A DNA stretch of 62,187 nt. Origin: Blastocatellia bacterium (GTDB taxonomy: Bacteria > Acidobacteriota > Blastocatellia > RBC074). The stretch is taken from positions 1-62,187 of the forward strand of contig JAEUQN010000016.1 in assembly GCA_016789725.1 (NCBI GenBank). The letters run 5' to 3'. Below the pieces are notes generated by a model. It searched no databases. It was given only the letters and a program-made list of their open reading frames with translations, and was not told where the DNA came from. The translations under genes were made by a program, and so were the position numbers. This document shows, one piece after another, positions 44,829 to 54,222 of the stretch (position 1 is the stretch's first letter; each line of letters starts with the position of its first letter).

Positions 44829-45398
44829 ATGAAATACATTTCAATTGCGCTGACGATCCTGCTGGCTGGTTTTCTGGTCGTGTCCAATCAAGCACAAAAC
44901 CACCAGAAACCAGCCAAGGCAAAACCGTCGCCACCCGCCAAGCCAGACACCGTCACCGCAACACCAGTCGTCGAAGGTGATCCGATCACCAAGCCAGACA
45001 ATCGTGTTGTGAGAGCAAGTCCAGTCATTGAGGGCGACCCGATGGTTCCTGAAGATCGCATCACGATTGAGGATTTGAAAGCGAAGGTAAACGCCAAATC
45101 GCAAGTCGTGATTCTGGACGTTCGGTCTAAAGACGATTGGAACGCGAGTACGACTAAAATCAAAGGGGCGATTCGCGTGCTGCCGGAAGAAGTCGAGAAA
45201 AAAATGCTGGACTGGAAAAAGACACAGGAGATCGTGGCCTATTGCTCCTGCTCGGACGACTCAACCAGCTTGCGCGTGACGCAGACCCTGAAAAAAGCCG
45301 GCTTCCAAAATGTGAAAGCGTTATGGGGCGGTTGGCACGCCTGGGAGCAAGAGAGCTTCCCAACCGAGCTAAAAGAAGCCGTCAAACCGAAGCATTGA
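44829..45398 (+). CDS. secreted rhodanese-domain protein
   Basis: 189 residues from ATG 44829 (AAGGGG upstream). A signal peptide is followed by two copies of a short motif (TPVVEGDPI, SPVIEGDPM), then one rhodanese domain at about 80-180: VVILDVRSKDDWNAS, RVLPEEVEKK, IVAYCSCSDDSTSLRV, ALWGGWHAWEQE. The active-site loop starts with Cys in AYCSCSDD, so sulfur transfer is possible; the cognate acceptor is unknown. A signal peptide puts it in the periplasm. Confidence 0.85.
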   Translation: MKYISIALTILLAGFLVVSNQAQNHQKPAKAKPSPPAKPDTVTATPVVEGDPITKPDNRVVRASPVIEGDPMVPEDRITIEDLKAKVNAKSQVVILDVRSKDDWNASTTKIKGAIRVLPEEVEKKMLDWKKTQEIVAYCSCSDDSTSLRVTQTLKKAGFQNVKALWGGWHAWEQESFPTELKEAVKPKH

Positions 45399-45410
45399 GG
45401 CCATCTCATT

Positions 45411-45471
45411 TCATTGTTTCACTTGTCGGTTTTCATTTGTCAATTTGAAAAGATGACAAGTGAAACAATGA
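45411..45471. repeat. perfect 17-bp inverted repeat, heptamer-like
   Basis: TCATTGTTTCACTTGTC (45411-45427) and GACAAGTGAAACAATGA (45455-45471) are exact inverted complements with a 27-nt loop. The left part can be read as heptamers of the pattern NNTTKTC. It lies between the convergent rhodanese and CHAT genes and may end both transcripts. Confidence 0.75.
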
Positions 45472-45485
45472 ACGCTGCTCTGACG

Positions 45486-48400
45486 TCATCGCCATTCACC
45501 GTGCAAGCCAAACGCCGCCCAGAAATACGGCGTGCGCCCCTGTTTCCACATTGCAATTTGCGCCGCACGCAGCGCCGCTGCCGGGCGCAAGCCCCGTTGC
45601 AGCATCCCACGATAAAATCGCGTCATCAATTCCGAGGTTGCGTCGTCGTCCACATTCCACAAACTCACGACCACACGCGCGGCTCCGGCGTAGAGTAAAC
45701 CGCGCGTCAAACCGACCACACCTTCGCCGCGCACCTCTTTGCCCAGCCCCGTCTGACACGCGCTCAACGTTACAAGATCGGCGCGCAAATTCAGATTGTA
45801 GACTTCGTGCGCCAATAGAAAGCCATCGTTCTGCGCTTCTCCTTTTTCATTCACCAGTGAAAGTACAAGGCCGGAAAGTTCCGGGCGCACGCTATTGAGA
45901 AAGCCGTGCGTAGCAAAATGCACGATGCGGTATTGGCTCAATTCAGCGCGATCTAGCGTTGCACGACTGGCTTGAAAATCCAGAGCCTGTGCGCGCTGTT
46001 CGGTCGGCACAAACCCCAGAATCCGCTCAGCCTCCTGCCGCGTTCCTGGCAAGCGCGGCACGCTCAATCCACCAGTTGCAATGCCCGTTTCGACCGCCGC
46101 TTGTTTGACCGCAAGGCCACGGATTTCCAGTGTTTCGGATTTGCGCGCAAACGCTTTGGCATCGCCCTTTTGTACACGCTCATCGCCCGCTTCAAACACC
46201 GGGTCGGCCAACACCAAAATCGGCTTGGGCGCAGCCGGACGCGCCCTGAGTAATTGCCGCTGCACTACAAGCGTAGAAGCAGATGGCACGGTGAGGATTT
46301 CGTGCTTCACAATGAGTGGCTGGTGGCTGGTGACTGGTGGCTGGTTTTGCTTTTTACCGACAACCGACCACCGACCACCGACCACCGGCTCCGACAACGC
46401 CCCAAATGGCACAAATTGCAACGCTCCGTCCGCGACGATCAGCAGCCGTTTCTGCGCCAACCTGGTGGCGACGGGGCCGAGCAAGATGCGGCTCAGCGTC
46501 GTAGCGGTCTGCGCAAAGGCTTCGCCGTCCGTGTTGGCGATTTGCAGACCACGTTTGTTGCGGACTGCCTGCTGCTTCGGGTTGGTCAAGAATTCGTAGA
46601 ACTTACGCGCCACACGCTCAATGTCTGCGCGCGGCGGCAAGGCATAACTCGTGATCGAATTATACGTGACCGCCCATAAATAGCTGCGCTCTTCGCCCAA
46701 TGAATATTCCAGCAACAACGTATTGAAATCCAACATTTTCTGGAGCGCGGACAGCCTGATCGGCTGCGGTTGTGTGAGTCCGGCATAGCGCGGGTTGGCA
46801 CGGCGCAATTCGGCTTGTACATCGCGCAATGCAGTCGCCGCCGCGTCAACCGCCGTCGCGGCTGCCGTCGCCTGTTCGGGCGTGTACGAACCGTTGAGCA
46901 GCTTGATTTGTTGTGCCGCCTGGTCGGTCAATTGCTGTTGCAATTCCCGTTCGCGCGCGACGAGTTCGGGCGCAGCATCGCTGCGCAGATTTGCGCCCAC
47001 TTCGTTAAGCAATTCAAGCAAGCTGCGCGCGCGGGCTTGTTCACTGGCTCGTAAGGCGAGTTCGACAAACCTTTTGCCGTCCGCCTGCCGTCGCTGACGC
47101 ATCAACAGATCAACGTAGAATTCGTAATACTGGGCTATCGAAGCGCGATACGCTGCGCGCAAATCCGGGCTGTCGAGTTTGGCGCGCATCGTTTCGACCA
47201 GGGCGAGGGCTTGTTCGATGTGTGCCTGCGCTCGTTTGAGATTGCCGCTGTCACGGTCGAGACGCGCGAGGCCGTAGCGGACTTTTGCTTCGCGGTGACG
47301 GTCGCTGACGGCGTGGCTGAGTTCAAGTGCGCGTTCGTGCTGTTCGCGGGCCCGCACCTTATCGCCGAGCCGCTCATAGACGAAGCCCAGATTGTTCAGC
47401 ACGTGCGCTTCGTATTGCCGATCCTTCGCCTCACGCTGCAACGCGAGCGCCTGTTGATAGGCGGTCAGCGCCTCGCGCGGTTGTCGCAAGGCGTCATAGA
47501 CCAGGCCCATATTGTTGAGCGTCGCGGCCTCGCCCGCACGGTTTTTTGTCGTGCGATATAACGGCAAAGCTTCCTCGAATTGCGCGAGCGCGGTTGCGTA
47601 TTCGCCCTGCGACCAAGACGCCAGACCCATATAATTCAGCGTGCGTGCTTCCCATAGCGTATCACCCGCCGAACGTGTCAACGGCAACGCTTGCGCGTAA
47701 TAGCTCAGTGCCTCTTGTACCAACCCAAGTCGGTCATAACCACGCCCCAGATTCGTCAGCGTGATCGCCCGACCTCGCGCATCGCGGCGCAATGGTAAAG
47801 CCTGCGCATAAGTGTCGAGCATCTTTTGCGTCTCGCCCCAATCGTCGTATAGCACGGCCAAATTGTTGAGCGTGATCGCTTCGCCATTGCGATCTTTCAG
47901 TTCGCGGCGCAAACGCAACGACAACAGATAATGCTGCTCGGCTTTTTGCCGTTCGCCCAAATCCCGATACACCACGCCGAGACTATTGAGCGTGATCGCT
48001 TCCCCGTTTCTATCTTTGGCTTCGCGCCGCAATGGCAAGGCCTGCAAATATGCCTCCAAAGCCTTTCGCTTGTCGCCAAGATCACTGTAAATGGCACCAA
48101 TGCTTTGCCACGCTGCCCCTTCGCCCGCGCGATCTCGCAAATCGTGCCGCAAGCGTTGTGCAGCTTGAAAAGGCTCTATTGCGCGCGCTTTTTCATTCAG
48201 CGCATTGGCAATCAGCCCCAGTTGAAATTGCGCGCTCGCTTCTTGAGAGAAATCCTGCAAGGCATGAAATAACGAGGCAGCCGTTTCGTAATGTTGGCGC
48301 GCCTGCCGATACGCTTCGGTGTTGTCTTCATCAAACAACTTCCCTGCCGCGATCATGGCCTGCTCCGCCACGACGCGCTGGCGGTCCTGCGCTGTTGCCG

Positions 48401-48815
48401 GGCGCAAGACGGCAAGCTTGATTTCATAACGTCCGGCAGTCGCGTCTTTTTCCGTCGCGCGAATTTCCACGTGGTACGTCCCTGCGCTTTCGGCCAGCCA
48501 GTACATCATCTCCGGTCCATCTTCGTCGTCGTCATACTCATCCACTTCCAGCAGTGTTTTCCCGTCCGGGCTGATGAGTGTGAGGCGGACATCAATGCCG
48601 CGTTGTGTGACGATCCAATGTGCGTATTGATTGGGTGTTAGCGCGATGTTGTAAACGTGCGCGGCGCTGCCGATCAGTTCGCGGGTGAGCGACTGACCAA
48701 CTTCCAGATGATCGGCCAGATGATTGGCCAGATGATTGGTTTGAGCAAAAGGATTGAGTAACAGAATCCAAGCGGGGAGCAGCGTTCTCATCCAGGTCGA
48801 GCGTTGGGCAATCAT
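45486..48815 (-). CDS. TPR-CHAT protein (caspase-like protease domain)
   Basis: 1109 residues. A signal-like N-terminus and a beta-rich PPC-type domain (about 40-140) are followed by about 9-10 TPR units at 160-560 (LNNLGFVYERLGDKVRAREQ). A coiled linker follows, then a C-terminal CHAT domain from about 780. The catalytic dyad is visible as His in RIVHFATHGF and Cys in LVTLSACQTGLG. CHAT proteases cleave partner proteins, in some systems in defence or programmed death (for example gRAMP/TPR-CHAT). Here no CRISPR or partner gene is adjacent, so this is the common stand-alone type. Between PFGALSEPVV and PLIVKHEI about 20 residues are encoded by a heptamer array. Confidence 0.88.
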   Translation of the reverse strand: MIAQRSTWMRTLLPAWILLLNPFAQTNHLANHLADHLEVGQSLTRELIGSAAHVYNIALTPNQYAHWIVTQRGIDVRLTLISPDGKTLLEVDEYDDDEDGPEMMYWLAESAGTYHVEIRATEKDATAGRYEIKLAVLRPATAQDRQRVVAEQAMIAAGKLFDEDNTEAYRQARQHYETAASLFHALQDFSQEASAQFQLGLIANALNEKARAIEPFQAAQRLRHDLRDRAGEGAAWQSIGAIYSDLGDKRKALEAYLQALPLRREAKDRNGEAITLNSLGVVYRDLGERQKAEQHYLLSLRLRRELKDRNGEAITLNNLAVLYDDWGETQKMLDTYAQALPLRRDARGRAITLTNLGRGYDRLGLVQEALSYYAQALPLTRSAGDTLWEARTLNYMGLASWSQGEYATALAQFEEALPLYRTTKNRAGEAATLNNMGLVYDALRQPREALTAYQQALALQREAKDRQYEAHVLNNLGFVYERLGDKVRAREQHERALELSHAVSDRHREAKVRYGLARLDRDSGNLKRAQAHIEQALALVETMRAKLDSPDLRAAYRASIAQYYEFYVDLLMRQRRQADGKRFVELALRASEQARARSLLELLNEVGANLRSDAAPELVARERELQQQLTDQAAQQIKLLNGSYTPEQATAAATAVDAAATALRDVQAELRRANPRYAGLTQPQPIRLSALQKMLDFNTLLLEYSLGEERSYLWAVTYNSITSYALPPRADIERVARKFYEFLTNPKQQAVRNKRGLQIANTDGEAFAQTATTLSRILLGPVATRLAQKRLLIVADGALQFVPFGALSEPVVGGRWSVVGKKQNQPPVTSHQPLIVKHEILTVPSASTLVVQRQLLRARPAAPKPILVLADPVFEAGDERVQKGDAKAFARKSETLEIRGLAVKQAAVETGIATGGLSVPRLPGTRQEAERILGFVPTEQRAQALDFQASRATLDRAELSQYRIVHFATHGFLNSVRPELSGLVLSLVNEKGEAQNDGFLLAHEVYNLNLRADLVTLSACQTGLGKEVRGEGVVGLTRGLLYAGAARVVVSLWNVDDDATSELMTRFYRGMLQRGLRPAAALRAAQIAMWKQGRTPYFWAAFGLHGEWR
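46314..46390. repeat. heptamer arrays inside the CHAT gene
   Basis: Plus-strand units TGGTGGC, TGGTGAC, TGGTGGC, TGGTTTT (46321-46348) are followed by an A/T-rich spacer and ACCGACA, ACCGACC (three times), ACCGGCT (46356-46390). The two arms are partly complementary. They keep the frame of the CHAT protein and encode its loop GGRWSVVGKKQNQPPVTSHQ. The design (heptamers, loop, complementary heptamers) matches the element at 43393-43488. Confidence 0.8.
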
Positions 48816-48991
48816 AGCGACCTCGTGTTTGTTGACTGCAATAATGAATACTGTGGCGAGCGCAGTATAAGCCGCTTGTGCGCCAAAAACAATCTAGCGG
48901 TCGTTGCCCGTTCTGCGCTCAGATCGCACGCCTAAGCGCGAGGCAAACCAGTCCAGAAATCGTTGCCTGAAATGCTTCACTTCCAAACGTC

Positions 48992-50887
48992 TCACGGCTT
49001 GATCAATGGCCAGTAGTACGGGATCAACCAGAGCGCCAAGGCCGCCAATAACAAATCAAGCACCAGCCCCATACGAACGAAATCTTTGAACCGATACCCG
49101 CCGGGGCCATAAATCATCAAACTGGTTTGATACCCCATCGGCATCGCAAAAGAGGCCGAAGCGCCTAATGCTATCGCTACAATCAGCGCCATTGGATTGA
49201 TCCCCATTTGCGCGGCGCTGGATACCGCGACCGGAGCCAGCAACGCAACGGTGCCGCTGTTCGACATCAATTCGGAAATCACTACCGCCACCAAAAAGAA
49301 ACAGGCCATCACCACATACGGGCCGGTCAAACCGGTCAACGCGGCCAAAGCGTTCGCCAGTAGAGAGGTGATGCCAGTCTTTTCCAGCGCCATCCCCAAG
49401 GCCAGCGTTCCAGCCAGCAAAAAGACAAGGCTCAGATCAATCGCTCGGTATGCTTCACGCGGGGGCAGACAACCGGTCAGCATCAAGACCGCACAACCCG
49501 CGACTGCCGCCGTCACAATCGGCAGCACGCCTAACGTCACCACTCCGACTACGCCCAACAACACCAGCATCGTGATTAACAACAGTCGGGGATGCTGTTT
49601 GATCGGCGTCCGCGTGCCGATGACCAAAAAGCCCCGCGTGTCAGCCAGACTTTGCAAAGCTTCGGGTGCGCCTTCGATCACCAGCACGTCGCCCGCTTGT
49701 AACGGTGTCGTGGAAGGCCGTTCACTGATGCCTCCACGCCGCCGCAGCGCCAGCACAACCGCATCGTAGCGTTCGGAGAATCGAATCTGCTTGAGCGTTC
49801 GCCCAATCAATCCCGAAGTAGTGAGCACGACGACTTCGGCCAGTTGCAGCTTGCCCGCCGACTGTTCGTCAGCGACCGAAATCGCGGCGACTGGTTTGCT
49901 TTTTTCAGCATCCGGCTCGCCCGCCACCTCCGATAAAGCCGATGCAGGGGTTCGGTCTTCGGCTCTGTATTCCTCAGGACGATGCAATTCCAATCCATCA
50001 CTCGCCGCCAGCGCCAGCACTTTGTCAAGCGCACCTCGCACGCGCAATGAATCACCCGCCGCGAAATGTGCCCGCTGTTCTTCCAGCCCAATCACACGCC
50101 TGTCGCGTACTAGCCCTACCAGCTCAACATCCAAATCCCGCTGGAAATGTTCTGCATTCACTTCCCGCCCAATCCACGGCGAATTGTCCAGGACCAGCAG
50201 TTCCGAAAGATACGGGTCAGCCTGTCCGATGGTTTCCGGCACAGCCACCTGATTGCGCGGCAGCAACCAGCGCCCAACCAGCAGGATGTATACAAATCCC
50301 ACCAGCAGCATGGGTACCCCTATCTTGCCAATTTCAAACATCGAAAACCCCGGCAACCCCTGATTTCGAGCGAATTCGTGTGCAACCAGATTGGTGGACG
50401 TCCCCATCAACGTACACATTCCGCCAAAGGTTGCCGCGTGTGACATTGGCATCAACACCCGCCCCGGACTGGCGCCCGTGCGCCGACAGACTTCCAGCAC
50501 GACCGGAATAAAAATTGCGACAGCGGCAGTGTTGTTGACGAACGCTGACAGCATCGCAATGACCAGCATAATCACTGCCGTGAACAGAATCTCTGAGCGC
50601 CCCAGCGGTGCCAGGACACGCCGCGCCAACACGGATAAAACACCCGTGCGCTCAATGGCTGAAGACAACACCAGCACCGCCGCAACGGAAACGGTGGCGG
50701 GGTGGCTAAAACCGGAAAAAGCGTCGCCCGGTCCCAGCACGCCAGTCAGCAACAGTGCCAGGATAATCAAGAGCGAAACCACGTCTGGTGGCACTTTTTC
50801 ACTCACAAAACCATAGATTGCGCCCAGCAAAATCAGCACTGTCGCAACGGCTTTAAGTGTACTAACGGTCAGAGCAAACTCAGGCAT
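48992..50887 (-). CDS. SLC13/DASS-type anion transporter with TrkA-C domains
   Basis: 631 residues. Two halves of membrane helices flank a soluble middle part (about 215-410) with two RCK/TrkA-C-like domains ([30 protein letters not shown]...[12 protein letters not shown]). Both SNT-type motifs are present: [20 protein letters not shown] in the first half and [18 protein letters not shown] in the second. The family carries sulfate, dicarboxylates or other anions with Na+. The TrkA-C parts bind nucleotides or ions and suggest regulated transport. It is the last gene of a minus-strand block after two cation antiporters. Confidence 0.85.
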   Translation of the reverse strand: MPEFALTVSTLKAVATVLILLGAIYGFVSEKVPPDVVSLLIILALLLTGVLGPGDAFSGFSHPATVSVAAVLVLSSAIERTGVLSVLARRVLAPLGRSEILFTAVIMLVIAMLSAFVNNTAAVAIFIPVVLEVCRRTGASPGRVLMPMSHAATFGGMCTLMGTSTNLVAHEFARNQGLPGFSMFEIGKIGVPMLLVGFVYILLVGRWLLPRNQVAVPETIGQADPYLSELLVLDNSPWIGREVNAEHFQRDLDVELVGLVRDRRVIGLEEQRAHFAAGDSLRVRGALDKVLALAASDGLELHRPEEYRAEDRTPASALSEVAGEPDAEKSKPVAAISVADEQSAGKLQLAEVVVLTTSGLIGRTLKQIRFSERYDAVVLALRRRGGISERPSTTPLQAGDVLVIEGAPEALQSLADTRGFLVIGTRTPIKQHPRLLLITMLVLLGVVGVVTLGVLPIVTAAVAGCAVLMLTGCLPPREAYRAIDLSLVFLLAGTLALGMALEKTGITSLLANALAALTGLTGPYVVMACFFLVAVVISELMSNSGTVALLAPVAVSSAAQMGINPMALIVAIALGASASFAMPMGYQTSLMIYGPGGYRFKDFVRMGLVLDLLLAALALWLIPYYWPLIKP

Positions 50888-50939
50888 AGTTATAGCAGAT
50901 TCAACCGTAGCCGCTTCGCCGCATCAGTAGATGTCATCT

Positions 50940-52679
50940 CTATTGTTGGCAACTTAGGGCTTTCGGGTTCGTATCAGAACGCAGTACCTCGTAACCCGCC
51001 TGGCGCACGGCTTCGGCTTCCTGCTGAATCAGGTCAGGCGCAACGCCATAACGTTCCAACACACGGGCGAAAATTTCAATGCTCGTTTCTAATTCTTCCG
51101 GGATGACTTGGGTCGCGCCGAGTTCGTAGAGTTCCGACACTTCGCTCAAATAACGCGTGCGCACAATGATGTAGAGATGGGGATTGAGTTCGCGGGCCAA
51201 CGCCACCGCATGCCTCGAGGCCAGTTGATCCGAAATTGCCAGCACTAAAATGGCCGCGCGTTGGAGTCCGGCGTGCAATAACACCTCGCGCCGCACCGCG
51301 TCGCCGTAAGCAATCGGCACGGCCTCCTCCCTCGCCCGTCGTACGGTTTCCGCATTCAACTCCAACACGAGGTACGCAAGGCCGCGCCGTGCAAGGACGC
51401 GCGTCAGGTTGCGTCCGTTCAATCCATAGCCGACGACGATGACGTGATTCGACAACGCGCCTTCTTTCGCTTCCCGCGCCAGGCGTGGTTCCAGTAGGGA
51501 TTGCGGCGAGAATTGCGCTTGCAAAAACAGACCGAGGCGCGGCGCAAGGCTGATGAGCAAGGGCGTCGCCATCATTGAGAGAATCGCGGCGGCCAGAAAC
51601 TGCTGATAATCTTCGGTCGGTAACAATCCCTGCGCCGCGCCGACCTTCGCCAGAATGAACGAGAATTCGCCCACCTGTGCCAGCCCAATGCCAACCATCG
51701 TGGCGACGCGCAACGAATTCCCCAGCAAGCGTACCGCGAGCAACGTAATCACTGCTTTCCCGACGATCAGTGCTGCCACCCACAACAACACCAGCCACAA
51801 ATGATTCAGCAGGAAGCCGAGCGACAGCAGCATCCCGATGGAAACAAAAAAGACGCTGTTGAAGACATCGCGGAACGGCATGATGTCCGATACGATTTGA
51901 TGGCTGTATTCCGATTCCGACAACACTAACCCCGCCACAAACGCGCCAAGTGCCATAGACATCCCGAACAACGAAGTTAGCCACGCTGTACCGAGACTAA
52001 CCAACACGACGAAGATGATAAAAACTTCCGGGCTGCGTAGGCGCACGATGTGTCCGAGCAGAAACGGAACAATCGTGCGCGCCGTCACGATGATGCCCGC
52101 AATGACCGCCAACGCCGTTCCCATTCGCACTGCGATATTGCTGAATGACGATCCTTCCTTGCCACTCAGAATCGGCGTCAACAACATCATCGGCACGATG
52201 CACAAATCCTGAAAGAGCAGAATTCCGACGCCCGCTCTGCCGTGTGGCGTATCAATCTCCAACCGATCCATGTAGCTTTTCAGAACGATGGCCGTGCTGG
52301 ACAGGGCGAACAGAAATCCGAAGAACAACGATTGATTAAAAGAGCGTCCAACCGCGAGGCAGAGTCCCAGCACAACCAACATGGTCAGCACAACTTGCAA
52401 CCCGCCACCGCCTAACACCAGCCGCTTCATTTCCAGCAATCGTTTGAGCGAGAATTCCAACCCAATCGTGAACAGCAACAACACGACCCCGATTTCCGCC
52501 AGCATTTCCACTTCCTGCGCCTGTGCAATCAACCCCAATCCGGCAGGCCCGATCAACACGCCCGTCAGCATAAACCCCACCATCACCGGCAAGCGAAAGC
52601 GTGAACATAGAAACGCGATGGGTAACGAAGCCAGCAGCAGGATCAACAGGTCGTTGAGTAAAGGAACACTATGTGGCAT
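50940..52679 (-). CDS. CPA2 monovalent cation:proton antiporter, KefB-like with TrkA-N domain
   Basis: 579 residues from ATG 52679 (MPHSVPLL). About 12 membrane helices up to residue 380 (GFMLTGVLIGPAGLGLIA; LLLFTIGLEFSLKRLLEM; SSTAIVLKSYMD), then a RCK/TrkA-N domain with the Rossmann start HVIVVGYGLNGRNLTRVLAR, and a TrkA-C-like end. This is the architecture of KefB/KefC and of Na+/K+:H+ antiporters. It should expel K+ (or Na+) in exchange for H+, gated by a nucleotide. Its start overlaps the 3' end of the small zinc-ribbon gene upstream by 11 bp, so the two are likely coupled. Confidence 0.88.
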   Translation of the reverse strand: MPHSVPLLNDLLILLLASLPIAFLCSRFRLPVMVGFMLTGVLIGPAGLGLIAQAQEVEMLAEIGVVLLLFTIGLEFSLKRLLEMKRLVLGGGGLQVVLTMLVVLGLCLAVGRSFNQSLFFGFLFALSSTAIVLKSYMDRLEIDTPHGRAGVGILLFQDLCIVPMMLLTPILSGKEGSSFSNIAVRMGTALAVIAGIIVTARTIVPFLLGHIVRLRSPEVFIIFVVLVSLGTAWLTSLFGMSMALGAFVAGLVLSESEYSHQIVSDIMPFRDVFNSVFFVSIGMLLSLGFLLNHLWLVLLWVAALIVGKAVITLLAVRLLGNSLRVATMVGIGLAQVGEFSFILAKVGAAQGLLPTEDYQQFLAAAILSMMATPLLISLAPRLGLFLQAQFSPQSLLEPRLAREAKEGALSNHVIVVGYGLNGRNLTRVLARRGLAYLVLELNAETVRRAREEAVPIAYGDAVRREVLLHAGLQRAAILVLAISDQLASRHAVALARELNPHLYIIVRTRYLSEVSELYELGATQVIPEELETSIEIFARVLERYGVAPDLIQQEAEAVRQAGYEVLRSDTNPKALSCQQ

Positions 52680-52803
52680 AGGATGGTTCTTTCTTCTCCT
52701 GAAAACGCTGATGACAGAATTTGCAAAGGTGAAAATCGCCCGGCTTTTTCCTCGGATAGACGCCACGTTTGTCGCAGTGTGGACAAATTCGAGCGGCTTT
52801 CAT
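52669..52803 (-). CDS. small zinc-ribbon protein
   Basis: 44 residues from ATG 52803: MKAARICPHCDKRGVYPRKK, then the Cys pair in CKFCHQRFQEK. The two pairs C-x2-C and C-x2-C(H) spaced about 15 residues apart form a minimal zinc ribbon. In-frame ATGs at 52839 and 52854 would add 12-17 residues that look unrelated; the start is thus uncertain. It sits between the two antiporter genes and overlaps the start of the downstream KefB-like gene. A similar zinc-ribbon gene occurs at 57951-58172. Function unknown. Confidence 0.55.
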   Translation of the reverse strand: MKAARICPHCDKRGVYPRKKPGDFHLCKFCHQRFQEKKEPSYAT

Positions 52804-52917
52804 GGTAGCGCGAATGATTTGGAACCAATGCGGGTTCATACGCCCCTTCCCCATTGCTGTTTACTAGCGATTACCATATCGCATCGTTGTCACATAAAAA
52901 ATGCGGTGGAGCGGATT

Positions 52918-54156
52918 TTATGAAATTTGCGACACCGGAAGAAACTCTTCCTGTGTCTCTCTTTGTTCACCGCTGAATAGCCGCACCAGAAACGGCGGCG
53001 CGATCAGTGTGGTGGCCACTGCCATCACGAGGACAACGCCGTAAATACCATCGCTGATCACACCAAGACTCAAGCCCAATTGCGCGACGACAATGCCCAC
53101 TTCACCACGCGGAACCATTCCCATCCCGACCTGCATGGCTTTGCGACGACCAAGTGTCCACGCGCCCAAACCACAACCAAAGAATTTCGTTAGCACTGCC
53201 AGCACGGTAATCAACAAAGCCAGCACGACGACTTCGCGTTGCAAGAACACATCCAGACGCAATTGCATTCCGATGTTGGTGAGAAAAAATGGCAACAGAA
53301 ATTCCGTGACAGCTTCCGCCTGATGCGGCATATCTGTGTCTTCGGTCGCTTCGGATAACGACATCCCCGCCAGAAATGCGCCAATGATCGCCGCGACACC
53401 AATGTGATTCGCCAGTAAAACCAGCCCCAAACACATGGAAAGCCCAAAGACCAGCCACGAATTACCCACGCGCAGCTTCTCTACACGCGGGCGCATACGA
53501 TTGACCGCCTTGGCTCCAATCAGTGCAACCAAAATGGTGAAACCTATTGCCAATCCGGCAGTCGTTCCGATTTGCAGGAAATCTACCCCACCTTTCGCCA
53601 CGCTGCTGACGACCGCGAGAATAATCAATCCCAGCACGTCATCAATCACCGCCGCCCCCAAGATGATGCGACTCGTTTCTAAACTGAGCAGCCCCATTTG
53701 CCCCAACACGCGTGCCGTGATGCCAACCGATGTCGCCACCATCGCCGCGCCGATGAAAATTGCCTCAATCTGTGGTCGCCCCCACAGCCAGGCCAACCCC
53801 CAGCCCGCCACAAACGGCACAATCACGCCCAGAATTGCCACGAGCGACGCACGCGCCCCGACACGAAAAATATCGGAAGGCTTTGTTTCCAAACCGACGA
53901 GGAACAGCAAAAACACGACTCCGATTTCCGACAACGCATTGGTCAAATCGCTCGGCGCAACCCAGCCCAGCACGCTCGGCCCAATCAGGATGCCCGCCAG
54001 AATTTCGCCAGCGACAGCAGGCTGCTTCAATCGTTCAAAAATCTCGGCGGCCAATTTCGCCGCGACATACATCACAAACAACGTCAGGAATAATTTGGCA
54101 TGTTCGTCGCCCCCCACCAGAAGGAGAAACATAGTGCCCTCATCAAAAAATAACAT
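52918..54156 (-). CDS. CPA2 Na+/H+ antiporter (NapA/KefB-type, without TrkA-N)
   Basis: 412 residues from ATG 54156 (MLFFDEG), with AAGGAAAAAGAG just upstream. 11-13 membrane helices. Diagnostic segments: LKQPAVAGEILAGILIGPSV, EIGVVFLLFLVGLETKPSDI, the ion-binding double Asp in AAVIDDVLGLIILAVV, and RGEVGIVVAQLG. The paired DD indicates an electrogenic Na+/H+ type (NapA/NhaA-like) rather than the electroneutral ND type. It expels Na+ in exchange for protons. It is in a row with the KefB-like and SLC13 genes and may share control with the two-component system just upstream. Confidence 0.88.
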   Translation of the reverse strand: MLFFDEGTMFLLLVGGDEHAKLFLTLFVMYVAAKLAAEIFERLKQPAVAGEILAGILIGPSVLGWVAPSDLTNALSEIGVVFLLFLVGLETKPSDIFRVGARASLVAILGVIVPFVAGWGLAWLWGRPQIEAIFIGAAMVATSVGITARVLGQMGLLSLETSRIILGAAVIDDVLGLIILAVVSSVAKGGVDFLQIGTTAGLAIGFTILVALIGAKAVNRMRPRVEKLRVGNSWLVFGLSMCLGLVLLANHIGVAAIIGAFLAGMSLSEATEDTDMPHQAEAVTEFLLPFFLTNIGMQLRLDVFLQREVVVLALLITVLAVLTKFFGCGLGAWTLGRRKAMQVGMGMVPRGEVGIVVAQLGLSLGVISDGIYGVVLVMAVATTLIAPPFLVRLFSGEQRETQEEFLPVSQIS

Positions 54157-54189
54157 TCTCTTTTTCCTTTCCCTCAACTGTCTTTCGAT

Positions 54190-54206
54190 TGTAGCCCTAC
54201 GCTACA
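54190..54206 (-). other. short hairpin between response-regulator and antiporter genes
   Basis: TGTAGC-GTAGG-GCTACA on the minus strand, with a second small stem GTAGC/GCTAC-type around the A-run at 54212-54226. It could weaken read-through from the regulator gene into the antiporter gene. Confidence 0.35.
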
Positions 54207-54222
54207 CCACTGTAGAAAAATG

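Noticed and set aside
45486..48815. CRISPR-linked TPR-CHAT (Craspase-type) defence system
   Set aside because: No gRAMP/Cas7-11, CRISPR array or other defence gene is adjacent; the domain order fits the common stand-alone TPR-CHAT proteins.
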